Positions 51,106 to 59,467 of a stretch of 64,000 nt of DNA are shown here, in pieces. Position 1 is the first letter of the stretch. The number at the start of each line of letters is the position of its first letter. The DNA comes from Pelethousia sp034933245 (GTDB lineage Bacteria > Bacillota > Clostridia > Christensenellales > CAG-138), in assembly GCA_034933245.1 (NCBI GenBank), contig JAYFNX010000015.1, positions 1 through 64,000 of the forward strand. The letters run 5' to 3'. The position numbers and the translations under genes were made by a program. Below the pieces are notes generated by a model. The model had not been told where the DNA came from, ran no database searches, and was given only the letters and a program-made list of their open reading frames with translations.

Positions 51106-52026
51106 TTATTTCCTCCGCAGGTGCTTCATATCGCCGTAGAGCGTCTGTAAGCGTGTGAACTCTTGGGGATTATAAAATGCACAATTGCCTTGGGTAAAGT
51201 CCTTCGCCGTTTCCACGGCAAACCTCGCCGCCAGTTCCACATCCACAAGCTGGGTAGCGCCGGTAGCGCACCCGGCCACGGGAATCTCGGATGTAATCGC
51301 CACACCTACCACCGGCGCATCCGTCATAACGGAAGGCTGCATAATGCTGTTAAGGTGATAGATTCCGTTTCCGTACGGCGTAATATCCTGCGTGGTGATG
51401 GGCAGCACAACCGGTAGACGGCCTGTCACCCTGGTCATAATATCCAGCATGCCTTCGCTAACCCTCAAAATATAGCCCTCTTTTACGGTGGGCGTTATGG
51501 CAAAGCCGCGGCTGCAAAGGATGCGGTTTCCCTTTGTCGCATCGATGGAAAGAAGCGCATCCACGGGATATGCGGTCTCCAAGCGGCATACGTCCGCATC
51601 GCTTACAGAAGACCCCATCAGCCGAACAGGCTCATGCGGCACGGTGGGCGCGTTGGGGCAGATATGCGTGCATAGCATAACATCGCCCGAAAGCTGGTCG
51701 CCATTGGTAAGCATGTCCGCCAATTTCAGGCCAGCCGCCAACACGCAAAGCGCGCCATCGCCATCGGAAACGAAACCCGTGATATCGGGCCGCGCGCCCA
51801 AGCCGCCCAGGCGGCCCACAATGCCGAGTGTCGGCGCGTATCCGCCATTCTTTTTTCCGTTTACGCCGGGAATCACCATGCGTAAAAAGGTCGTTTCGCC
51901 CTTTTCGCCCTGCACGTTCTGCAGCATAACCGCGACGCCGCGCTTTGCAAACAGCTTTTGCACAGCTTCACCCGAAGCATACGCGCTGTCCAGCAAATCG
52001 TATATTTCCATACATTGGCTAAACAT
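51106..52026 (-). CDS. DUF1177 family protein
   Basis: A 306-aa cytoplasmic protein of the DUF1177 family, found mostly with DUF917, AroM-like and peptide-transport genes. Conserved runs include PTLGIVGRLGGLGARPDITGFVSDGDGA (split in two), LCTHICPNAPTVPHEPVRLMGSSV, LSIDATKGNRI and VVGVAITSEIPVAGCATGAT. It resembles peptidase-like folds in the H and D positions, but no active site is proven. It heads the operon with AAAGGAG 6 bases before the ATG. Confidence 0.88.
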   Translation of the reverse strand: MFSQCMEIYDLLDSAYASGEAVQKLFAKRGVAVMLQNVQGEKGETTFLRMVIPGVNGKKNGGYAPTLGIVGRLGGLGARPDITGFVSDGDGALCVLAAGLKLADMLTNGDQLSGDVMLCTHICPNAPTVPHEPVRLMGSSVSDADVCRLETAYPVDALLSIDATKGNRILCSRGFAITPTVKEGYILRVSEGMLDIMTRVTGRLPVVLPITTQDITPYGNGIYHLNSIMQPSVMTDAPVVGVAITSEIPVAGCATGATQLVDVELAARFAVETAKDFTQGNCAFYNPQEFTRLQTLYGDMKHLRRK

Positions 52027-52091
52027 TTCTTTCTCCTTTATCCTTGCTATACAGAATTACATCCATAGCCTATAATATTGAAGGGATTAAT

Positions 52092-52103
52092 GTGCGTTTG
52101 CAC
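52092..52103. promoter_or_regulatory. Candidate PucR operator, first dyad
   Basis: GTGCGTTTGCAC, a GTGC-N4-GCAC dyad 66 bases upstream of the DUF1177 start. It repeats at 52279-52290. Confidence 0.45.
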
Positions 52104-52260
52104 GTTGGCTTATATTTTTTGCATGTTTGTCCTTGTTGTGCGGACAGTTTGAAAGCATATGGGGGTAAGTTTATCAGACAATATGTTTTCTCACTTTTTA
52201 ATGGCAAGAGCTTGCTATATAGGACAGGGAAAATTCTATCTTTTATTTTATATGATATAG

Positions 52261-52266
52261 TATAAT
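52261..52266 (+). promoter_or_regulatory. Likely -10 of the PucR-family gene
   Basis: A perfect TATAAT in very AT-rich DNA; the -35 is weak (ATCTTT at 52238-52243), as is common for activator-dependent promoters. The second dyad lies just past the expected transcription start. Confidence 0.45.
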
Positions 52267-52278
52267 ATAGAGGGTAAT

Positions 52279-52290
52279 GTGCATGCGCAC
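52279..52290. promoter_or_regulatory. Candidate PucR operator, second dyad
   Basis: GTGCATGCGCAC, with outer flanks ATG and CAT also symmetrical in part. It sits about 5 bases past the expected start of the pucR transcript, a position suited to autorepression. Confidence 0.45.
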
Positions 52291-52361
52291 ATAAACTTAT
52301 GGGGCAAAGTGTTAAAACGCACCCGTCCTTATGGCAAATTCGGTTTTGAAAGGTGTTTGCA

Positions 52362-53966
52362 ATGCAGCTTACTGTACGCGAAGCAATGAAGTTAAAGCCC
52401 TTATGCAACGGCGAGGTCATAGCCGGCATCAGCGGACTGGACCGGGTGATTGGCTGCGTATCCGCCATGGAGGTATTGGATTTTACCGAATTTCTGGAAC
52501 CAGACATGCTTGCGATTTCCAGTCTGTATGCCATTGCCAACGATTTTGACAGCCAGCTTTCCTTTGTGCGCATGATGAACGATTATCACGCAAGCGCGCT
52601 GATGCTGTTCAACGTTGGGCCTGTTATGCCCTACATATCCCAGGATTTGATTGCGCTGTGCGACGAGCTGGCGTTTCCGCTCATCAATATGCCGCCGCAT
52701 ATTTCCTATTATGATGTGTTCAAGGCCGTCCTTGACCAGTTGCTGGAGCGCCAGGTGCACAAGCTGCAGGATTCCATCCAGCTTTACGAAGCCTATATGA
52801 ACCAGTTGCTGGATGTGGACGAACACTATTCCTCGCTGCTTGATACACTGAGCGAGACGGTAGGCAGCAATGTTCTTTTTTTCGACCACAACCAGAAATT
52901 CGTTTACCATACCCGGCCGGACGCGCAGACCCCTTCCGCGCAAACGATACAGCTTATTCAAGGCCATCTGGTTGGATTGATCGACCGGCCCAAGGACATG
53001 CTGTTTGTGGAGATCGCAGGCGTTTCTTACCTGTTTATGCCGGTTAGCCATAAATACACCTACTATGGCGCCCTGGTTATTGAAAATATTGAAAATCCCA
53101 TGTCCGATCTGGCCAAGCTGGCCATATCCCAAACCTGCCGGGCATTGTGCATCACCATATTCAACAGCGAGCGCCAGGATGAATATCGCAAGCGTATGCG
53201 CCGCGAGTATCTGCGCGATATACTCACCGGCAATTTCGGCGACAAAGGGCTGATTATATCCCAAGGGCAGGCGCTGGATTTCAACATCACCGATGTGACG
53301 GGCGTGCTCGTTATTCACCCCGCCAAAACAGGCGCCCATGAGGAGACGGAGGATTTGTTGAAAAGCTGCGCCGTGTACGCCGAGCGCCTTACGGGCGATA
53401 GCATCATCACCATCCTGGGAGATGCCGGCGATGTGGTTATCCTTTCCACCAATAAAAACAGGCAGGATCTCCTGCAGGCGGGCAAGGGCTTGGCCGCGCT
53501 GCTGGAAAGCAGCGAGATACAGGCGACCGTGGGCATCGGCCCCGTTTGTGAGGATGTGCAGATGATCCCCGATTGCTATAAAAAGGCGCAGAACGCCATG
53601 CGCATTTCGGACAAGTTGTTCTGCCATCCGCATCACATAGTAGCCTGCTATGACGATCTGAAGGTTTTTGATCTGCTGCTGGAAAGCGTGGAACGCCAGA
53701 AGGCCAAAACGATTGTGGACGAGCTGTTCCGGCCTGTGGATACATATGACAGCACCTACAACGGCCAGTTGGCGGATACTTTTTTCGCTTTGCTTGTCAA
53801 CAGCGTATCCACTTCGCAGGTATCGCAGGAGATGTATCTGCATAAAAACACGGTGCTGCAGCGAAAAAATAAGATCGCCGGCTTTTACAGCGACGATCCT
53901 TTTTCCAGCTCCAACCGTCTTCGGTTTGAACTGGGATATATCCTAAAAAAAATATTTGACCTATAG
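52362..53966 (+). CDS. PucR/CdaR-family transcriptional regulator
   Basis: A 534-aa regulator. The N-terminal PucR domain starts LTVREAMKLKPLCNGEVIAGIS and runs to about residue 120; it senses purine-type or other small ligands in known members. A GGDEF-like/CdaR middle follows (NFGDKGLIISQGQAL, EIQATVGIGPV). The C-terminal HTH_30 ends in EMYLHKNTVLQRKNKIAGFY and FELGYILKKIF. The ATG at 52362 has AAAGGTG 7 bases upstream. It is divergent from the DUF1177-amidase-DUF917-dpp operon and is its probable regulator. Confidence 0.92.
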   Translation: MQLTVREAMKLKPLCNGEVIAGISGLDRVIGCVSAMEVLDFTEFLEPDMLAISSLYAIANDFDSQLSFVRMMNDYHASALMLFNVGPVMPYISQDLIALCDELAFPLINMPPHISYYDVFKAVLDQLLERQVHKLQDSIQLYEAYMNQLLDVDEHYSSLLDTLSETVGSNVLFFDHNQKFVYHTRPDAQTPSAQTIQLIQGHLVGLIDRPKDMLFVEIAGVSYLFMPVSHKYTYYGALVIENIENPMSDLAKLAISQTCRALCITIFNSERQDEYRKRMRREYLRDILTGNFGDKGLIISQGQALDFNITDVTGVLVIHPAKTGAHEETEDLLKSCAVYAERLTGDSIITILGDAGDVVILSTNKNRQDLLQAGKGLAALLESSEIQATVGIGPVCEDVQMIPDCYKKAQNAMRISDKLFCHPHHIVACYDDLKVFDLLLESVERQKAKTIVDELFRPVDTYDSTYNGQLADTFFALLVNSVSTSQVSQEMYLHKNTVLQRKNKIAGFYSDDPFSSSNRLRFELGYILKKIFDL

Positions 53967-54085
53967 GCGCGCAAAAACCGCCCGGTATTTTTCCGAATGT
54001 GTCGTTTTGAGCCCGTTGCATCCCCGTTGCAACCGCTCGGTGTTGTAATGAGGCCGGTCAGGGCAAGGGAATCCCCGTCCTGCGG

Positions 54086-55360
54086 CTATTCTCTTGCCAT
54101 GATGGTTACCATGGTGGTAAATACCGTATCCGTATAGTGCATGCTAAGATCATCCCCATCATGGGTTAGGATTCTGCGCAGGCTGACCAAGCCCAAACCG
54201 CCATCTTTTTTCCGGGAGAGCAGACGCTCTCCTTTTTTGCTTACCACCCCGTCAAAGGAATTTTCCATCAGCAACATCAAACGGTCTACCGTGAAGCGAG
54301 CGGTGATATCTATGAATCTGTTATCATAAATGCGATCACAAGCTTCCATCGCGTTTTGCATCATGTTGCCGATTACCACACATAAGGTGAGATCGTCTAT
54401 GGGGATGGTCTGGCGAATATCCAAATCCACACGCAGCGTAATGCCGCGTTTTTCACACAGCACCCGTATGCGGTTCATGATCTCGTTGATGGCCTGGTTT
54501 TCGCACATGGTAATGACGGATACGTCGTATCGCTTTACAAGCTGCCCAAGGTATCGGTCCACTTCGGTCTTGTCCTGCATGCCCAGAACCGCCTGCACAT
54601 GCAAGGTAAAATCATGCCGCAGGACACGCATGTTGTCTATGCTCTCTAAAAGCTGGGTGTAGTGCTGGCGCTGTTCCGTTACAAGCTGTTTTGCAAAATG
54701 CAATTCATCCTCGGCATGATGTCTTTCGGATATATCCACCAGATTTTTCAGGAGCAATACGTATACGACCGCCGTGGTCATCATGAACAGCAGATAAAAC
54801 GTGGCATTGGAATCCGCCTTTACCATATAATTGGAAGGGCGAAGGCCTATTAGAAAAACAATCAGGATGATTGCGGGATAAATTAGCAGAAGCGGAGGGA
54901 GATTATCCTCCAAAGCCGAAAACAGGCGCTCCAACGTATCTTGCAAAAACGTACGCAGCACGATGAAAAATCCTACCAACAGGAACAGATAGACCAATAC
55001 GCAAATTTCATGCTGCCGCACAACATCCTGCGGGCTCAGCAGCATGGAGAAGACGGTGGAAAACGTAAAGAATACGATGGAAAACATCCACCCGGAAAGG
55101 TATATAAACAGTTTTTTTGCGAGAGAGCCCTCAAAAAGCGGCGCCAGAATCAAGAATATTAGGATGGCGAACACATGGTTCACAAGCTCCTCATTAAGCC
55201 CATAACTTTGCACCCCAACCATGATGAGCCAAATATACACAAAGAGCGCGCCCACCAGTTCCACGCTGCCCCGGCGGATCTTCAAGCACAGGCATAATAA
55301 AAGAGCCCGTACGATAAGGTTGAACAAGGTAAGACATAATTCACAGGCGGCAATACTCAT
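54086..55360 (-). CDS. GHKL-family sensor histidine kinase
   Basis: A 424-aa membrane kinase of the AgrC/CitA-like GHKL class. Six or seven N-terminal transmembrane segments span about residues 8-210. A helical dimerisation region holds the phospho-His motif VLRHDFTLH (about residue 255), followed by the ATP-binding domain with N box VIGNMMQNAMEAC and G box GGLGLVSLRRI. It lies 3 bases after its response-regulator gene. No peptide pheromone or AgrB gene is visible, so it may sense a small molecule, such as the substrate of the divergent symporter. Confidence 0.92.
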   Translation of the reverse strand: MSIAACELCLTLFNLIVRALLLCLCLKIRRGSVELVGALFVYIWLIMVGVQSYGLNEELVNHVFAILIFLILAPLFEGSLAKKLFIYLSGWMFSIVFFTFSTVFSMLLSPQDVVRQHEICVLVYLFLLVGFFIVLRTFLQDTLERLFSALEDNLPPLLLIYPAIILIVFLIGLRPSNYMVKADSNATFYLLFMMTTAVVYVLLLKNLVDISERHHAEDELHFAKQLVTEQRQHYTQLLESIDNMRVLRHDFTLHVQAVLGMQDKTEVDRYLGQLVKRYDVSVITMCENQAINEIMNRIRVLCEKRGITLRVDLDIRQTIPIDDLTLCVVIGNMMQNAMEACDRIYDNRFIDITARFTVDRLMLLMENSFDGVVSKKGERLLSRKKDGGLGLVSLRRILTHDGDDLSMHYTDTVFTTMVTIMARE

Positions 55361-55363
55361 CTA

Positions 55364-56089
55364 TCAGCTCCTGGTGATGCGGTTCTTATAAAATGCAGCC
55401 TTGCTTTGGGCGAGTACGCTGCGGGAGAGCGGCACCCTGCATCCATTTCGCATGATGAAAAAGCTGCCGTCAAGTTCTACAACCATGTCCAAATTTACGA
55501 GGTAGCTTTTGTGGCACTGGCAGAACCCGCCGAAAGATTCCAGTTTCTCCATAAAGCACCCCAGTTTCTGATATATGAGGATATCCTGGCCATTGGCAAG
55601 GTGGATGAGGGTGTTGTGCAGCCGGCCTTCCGCATAGGAAATCTGTTGTACGGGGATCTCTATCGGGATTCTGTCTACCATTACGGTAATGGTGCGCTGG
55701 TCGGGGATGTATTGGGAAAGCGCTCTATCCAATGCGGCAAAAAGCTTGGCTTTATCATAAGGTTTTACAATGTATCCGGAAGCGCTTACGCTATATCCGC
55801 TCACCGCAAATTCCATAGAGGCGGTTATGAATATAATGCCGGCCTTCCGGTCTTTCTCCCTCAGCTTTTCCGCAAGCGCGATGCCCGTCATATGCGGCAT
55901 CACCACATCCAGCAGATACAGGTCGAATGCGCCTGCTTCCAATAATTCGGCAGGGGAATCGAAGGCCGCAAGCTCCAGCTTCAGCCCTTTTTGTAAAAAG
56001 TATCCTTCTATATCGTCTCTTAAAATTGCCAGGTCATTCGGCGTATCATCGCACAGCGCAACGGAAAGAGACAAATCAGCACCATCCAT
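55364..56089 (-). CDS. LytTR-family response regulator
   Basis: A 241-aa response regulator. The receiver domain has the acidic pair in SVALCDDTPND, the phospho-Asp in YLLDVVMPHMTGI and Lys in YIVKPYDKAKL. The C-terminal LytTR DNA-binding domain shows EIPVQQISYAEGRLHNTLIHL and the closing CRVPLSRSVLAQSKAAFY. The ATG at 56089 gives the usual receiver start; the frame opens earlier, at 56131. It is divergent from the symporter gene. Confidence 0.92.
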   Translation of the reverse strand: MDGADLSLSVALCDDTPNDLAILRDDIEGYFLQKGLKLELAAFDSPAELLEAGAFDLYLLDVVMPHMTGIALAEKLREKDRKAGIIFITASMEFAVSGYSVSASGYIVKPYDKAKLFAALDRALSQYIPDQRTITVMVDRIPIEIPVQQISYAEGRLHNTLIHLANGQDILIYQKLGCFMEKLESFGGFCQCHKSYLVNLDMVVELDGSFFIMRNGCRVPLSRSVLAQSKAAFYKNRITRS

Positions 56090-56290
56090 AAGAATACTAT
56101 AGGGCAAAAGCCGCATCTTTGCCAGTGGCAATCCCCTCCAAGCGGCATATTTTAGCGCATAGCGGCATTATTTACACTTTCAATGGCGCCGGGCTTCCCG
56201 GTATAATTGTTATATAAGGTTCAATCATTCTGTGAATTTATTAGCATCTGTAATCCTATATTCTATTTTTTGCACGTGCGGACGTGTTAT

Positions 56291-56296
56291 TATAAT
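56291..56296 (+). promoter_or_regulatory. Likely -10 of the symporter gene
   Basis: TATAAT 25 bases upstream of the ATG. The -35 is poor, suggesting activator dependence, for example on the divergent LytTR regulator. Another TATAAT lies at 56202-56207. Confidence 0.45.
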
Positions 56297-56320
56297 TACT
56301 ATATTTAGGAGGGACATCAC

Positions 56321-57775
56321 ATGCAAACCAACGTGCTCGTGACGGTTATTGTTGCGATCTATCTGCTGATCATGCTCTTCATCGGCTGGTACTCTTCCAA
56401 AAAGATCACTTCCAATACCGATTTCATGGTGGCAGGCCGCCGTTTGGGGCCCCTGCTTATGGCCGGTACCCTGGCGGCCACGGAAATAGGCGGAGGAAGT
56501 TCTTTGGGCGTGGTGCAGCAGGGCATGCAAAATCACGGAATTAGCGCCGCATGGTACATCATTACCATGGGTCTCGCCTTCGTGATCCTCACCTTCATCG
56601 CTCCCAAGCTTCGTGCGGCCAGCGTAAAGACCGTACCGGAATTCTTCCGCAGGCGTTATGGCAAGAGCGCGGGAATCATCACCGCCATCATCATGCTCCT
56701 CCCTCTCATCGGCCTTACCGCCGGTCAATTCATCGCCTCCTCCGTTATCCTCTCCGTTATGCTCAACATTGACTATCAGGTGGCGGTTATCGTAGTTGCG
56801 GTGGTGGTTACCATTTATTCCGTCATGGGTGGGCTTTGGAGCGTTACCCTTACGGACTTCGTGCAGGTATTCCTGATCGTAGTCGGCATGATCATCGCCG
56901 TGCCTTTTGCCATCAGGCTTGCCGGCGGTTGGGAAAGCGTTGTGGCGAATGTTCCCGTTGAAACCTTCGATATGTTCAAGGGGTATTCCCTGGGCGCCGT
57001 AATTTCCCTGACCGTCATGTATGTAGCCACCTTTACCGTAGGACAGGAAGCCGTATCCAGATATTATGCGGCGCGGGATGGAAAAGCCGCAAGACAGGGC
57101 TCTCTTCTGGCCGCCCTCGTGAACTTCATCTATGCTTTCATTCCCGCCATTTTGGGGATCATCACCCTGGCCCTCATCAACATGGGCTCTTTCTCCGCCG
57201 ATCTGTTTGCAGATGTAGGCGCCCGTTATGCCCTGCCGGTGCTGGCTATCAACGCTATGCCCGCCATCATTTGCGGCCTGCTATTTGCGGGCATCATCTC
57301 CGCCACCATGTCCAGCGCGGACTCCGATCTGCTTGGCGCGGGCTCCATATTTGCCAACGATATCTACAGAACCGTGATAAAGCCCGAAGCTTCCAGCAAG
57401 GAAGTTATGAACGTTACCAAGATCACCATGATTATCGTAGGCATCGCTTCCATGCTGGTGGCTCTGTTCAACACATCCAGCATCGTCACGCTGCTGATGT
57501 TCTCCTTTACCTTGCGGGCAGCGGGCGCATTCTTCCCCTATGTGCTGGGGCACTATTGGCCCAAGGCTTCTCTTGCGGGAACCATCGCTTCCCTTATTTC
57601 GGGCAGTGTGATGGTGGTCTATCTGGAAAAGATCTCCACCAATGGCCTCTTTGGTTTGCCTGTTAGCCAGCCTATCATTCCCGGCCTTGTGATTGCCCTG
57701 ATATTCTTCGTGGCCTTCTCCTATCTCATGCCTCCCGCCAAGGAGACCTGCGAACTTGCCGCGGAAGAGGATTAA
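56321..57775 (+). CDS. Sodium:solute symporter (SSS family)
   Basis: A 484-aa transporter with about 13 transmembrane segments. The SSS family patterns are present: SSKKITSNTDFMVAGRRLGP, GGGSSLGVVQQGMQ, VPEFFRRRYGKSAG, VYSVMGGLWSVTLTDFVQ (I for V at the first position) and LFAGIISATMSSADSDLLGAGS. Substrates of related members include pantothenate, proline and other organic acids. AGGAGG lies 8 bases before the ATG. It is monocistronic and divergent from the LytTR/GHKL pair. Confidence 0.94.
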   Translation: MQTNVLVTVIVAIYLLIMLFIGWYSSKKITSNTDFMVAGRRLGPLLMAGTLAATEIGGGSSLGVVQQGMQNHGISAAWYIITMGLAFVILTFIAPKLRAASVKTVPEFFRRRYGKSAGIITAIIMLLPLIGLTAGQFIASSVILSVMLNIDYQVAVIVVAVVVTIYSVMGGLWSVTLTDFVQVFLIVVGMIIAVPFAIRLAGGWESVVANVPVETFDMFKGYSLGAVISLTVMYVATFTVGQEAVSRYYAARDGKAARQGSLLAALVNFIYAFIPAILGIITLALINMGSFSADLFADVGARYALPVLAINAMPAIICGLLFAGIISATMSSADSDLLGAGSIFANDIYRTVIKPEASSKEVMNVTKITMIIVGIASMLVALFNTSSIVTLLMFSFTLRAAGAFFPYVLGHYWPKASLAGTIASLISGSVMVVYLEKISTNGLFGLPVSQPIIPGLVIALIFFVAFSYLMPPAKETCELAAEED

Positions 57776-58233
57776 CCTGTCTGAGCTTCTTATCCGGCTT
57801 TCCGCCCCTCCTTGCATGTAGAATCACAAGGGCGCGGGGTATTGTACGCAGATTCGTCCCGATGCCAAAGCAGAATAGCATGGCAAGCAACTGTGCGCAG
57901 CATCAGGAAAAAGATGCTGCGCACAACTATTATATGCATGTCAGTCTAACGTATCAACGCGCCCCCCGTCGCCAGGTTAATGTCTCCCGCTCCGTCCGTG
58001 GCCGCTTCCTTCATGGGGGCCGCCGTAAAGTCTCCAATCGACAAGGTTGTATTCCACGCCGCTCAATTTTATAATATACATATGCTTGTTAAACAGCAGG
58101 CTTGTACAGCCGTATTTTGTCTTGCGCGCAAGCATCGCGTATTTTTACCATGCGATTGGCGGGTATGAAAATCCGCCTCTCGAAAGGCATTGCGATAAAG
58201 AGGGTCGTTGCTATCAAGAAGCGGGAGGCATAT
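57776..58233 (+). other. Intergenic region with a terminator-like hairpin
   Basis: A 13-bp perfect stem (57892-57904 with 57913-57925) follows the symporter and is likely its terminator, though the T-run is weak. I find no convincing gene in the rest. Confidence 0.5.
57892..57925 (+). terminator. Terminator after the symporter gene
   Basis: Stem TGTGCGCAGCATC with GATGCTGCGCACA, loop AGGAAAAA, followed by ACTATTAT. Confidence 0.6.
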
Positions 58234-58926
58234 ATGCAAAACATACAGGAGAAAATTCAGTCCAGACTTTTTGGCCTGCAGGATCTGGAATATAAACAAT
58301 TTAGTTGCAAGCTAATGCCAACGGTCCCTGCGGATACGGTGCTCGGCGTCCGTACGCCCGCTTTGCGCAAACTGGCAAAAGAACTTTCCGCAGAACCGGA
58401 GATAAGCACCTTTCTGACGAGTCTCCCCCATGCATATTATGAAGAAAATAATCTGCATGGCTTTCTGCTTGAAAGGATGCAAGATTATGATGCTGTAATT
58501 GCCGGGTTGGAAGCATTTCTCCCGTATATTGACAATTGGGCCACCTGCGATTTAATTTCTCCAAAAATTTTTAAAAAGCATTTGCCGGAACTTTATACGC
58601 GCATTAAGGGCTGGTTACGATCCGGCGAAACCTATACGGTTCGTTTTGGCATAGAGATGCTCCTGAGCTTTTACCTTGGCGATGCATTTTGCCCCGAGAT
58701 ATTGGAGCTTGTAGCGGGCGTCCGTTCCGAGGAATACTATGTAAACATGATGATCGCCTGGTTTTTCGCAACCGCTCTGGCCAAGCAATATGACGCCACG
58801 ATGCCCTTCTTGCAGGCCAAGTGCCTAGAAAAATGGGTGCACAACAAGGCAATTCAGAAAGCCATTGAAAGTTCCCGCATCAGCAAGGAGACAAAAGTCT
58901 ATTTGCGAACCCTGAAGATTAAATAA
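58234..58926 (+). CDS. DNA alkylation repair protein, AlkD-like
   Basis: A 230-aa HEAT-like helical protein of the AlkD/AlkC superfamily that may remove alkylated bases. Family features are PTVPADTVLGVRTPALRKLAKEL near residue 32, YIDNWATCDLISPKIF near 100 and the TVRFGIEMLLSFYL block. In small Clostridial members these residues surround DNA without the canonical catalytic Asp set, so activity is not assured. GGGAGG lies 6 bases before the ATG at 58234. It stands alone between the symporter and the ger operon. Confidence 0.88.
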   Translation: MQNIQEKIQSRLFGLQDLEYKQFSCKLMPTVPADTVLGVRTPALRKLAKELSAEPEISTFLTSLPHAYYEENNLHGFLLERMQDYDAVIAGLEAFLPYIDNWATCDLISPKIFKKHLPELYTRIKGWLRSGETYTVRFGIEMLLSFYLGDAFCPEILELVAGVRSEEYYVNMMIAWFFATALAKQYDATMPFLQAKCLEKWVHNKAIQKAIESSRISKETKVYLRTLKIK

Positions 58927-59467
58927 ATTAGCTTACCCCAAAGATCCGGCATACTTTCTGCACGGCAAATGCATAGGACACGCTTCACGGCTGGGGTTTC
59001 AGAACGGAAGCTTCTATGTTTTTCGAGGGCATCCTGCGTGGGGCTCATAAGCCGCCTTGTTTGGTTCTACGCTTTGCGCCAAGAAATGCGGCGGCGTTGT
59101 CCATGGCATATGCCGGTTGCTTTGCTGGGATAAAACAAGCGCCCTGTTGCAGAAAACAACGAAGAAGGACAGTTTACTCTGTCCTTTTTTATTTTCGGAT
59201 TCGCCGCCTGTACTTCTCTCCCGTTGTGCCGGCGGGGCCGTAACAGCACACGCAGCACGGCCATACTATAATAGCCCAGCAGATCTTGCTGCGATACGCC
59301 TTATGGTCTTTGCATGCATCGCCTTGCTTTCACCAGCGCGACGTTCCGCGTGGAAACGTAAGCCCAATTGGTTTTTTATCTACCTGTAAATGGTATAGGC
59401 ACGACTAATTTGGGCAGGATAGAAGAAGAATTACGCCGGCTATAAATCAGCATGAAAAGGTGCTTCC
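58927..59467 (+). other. Intergenic region before the ger operon
   Basis: No gene recognised. It contains a clear terminator at 59165-59190. The last 100 bases have GTATA at about 59390 that could be part of a sporulation promoter, but no matching -10 of the SigG type is convincing. Confidence 0.4.
59165..59190 (+). terminator. Terminator between the alkD-like gene and the ger operon
   Basis: AAGGACAG (59165-59172) pairs with CTGTCCTT (59179-59186), loop of 6, then TTTT. It lies 240 bases past the AlkD-like gene, so it may end that transcript or an unseen small RNA. Confidence 0.75.

Noticed and set aside
52401..53843. A 480-codon minus-strand frame opposite the PucR gene
   Set aside because: The plus strand encodes a complete PucR-family regulator; the minus frame has no ribosome site or family motif.
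54086..56089. Agr quorum-sensing locus
   Set aside because: Neither an AgrB protease nor an AgrD-type peptide gene could be found beside the kinase and regulator.
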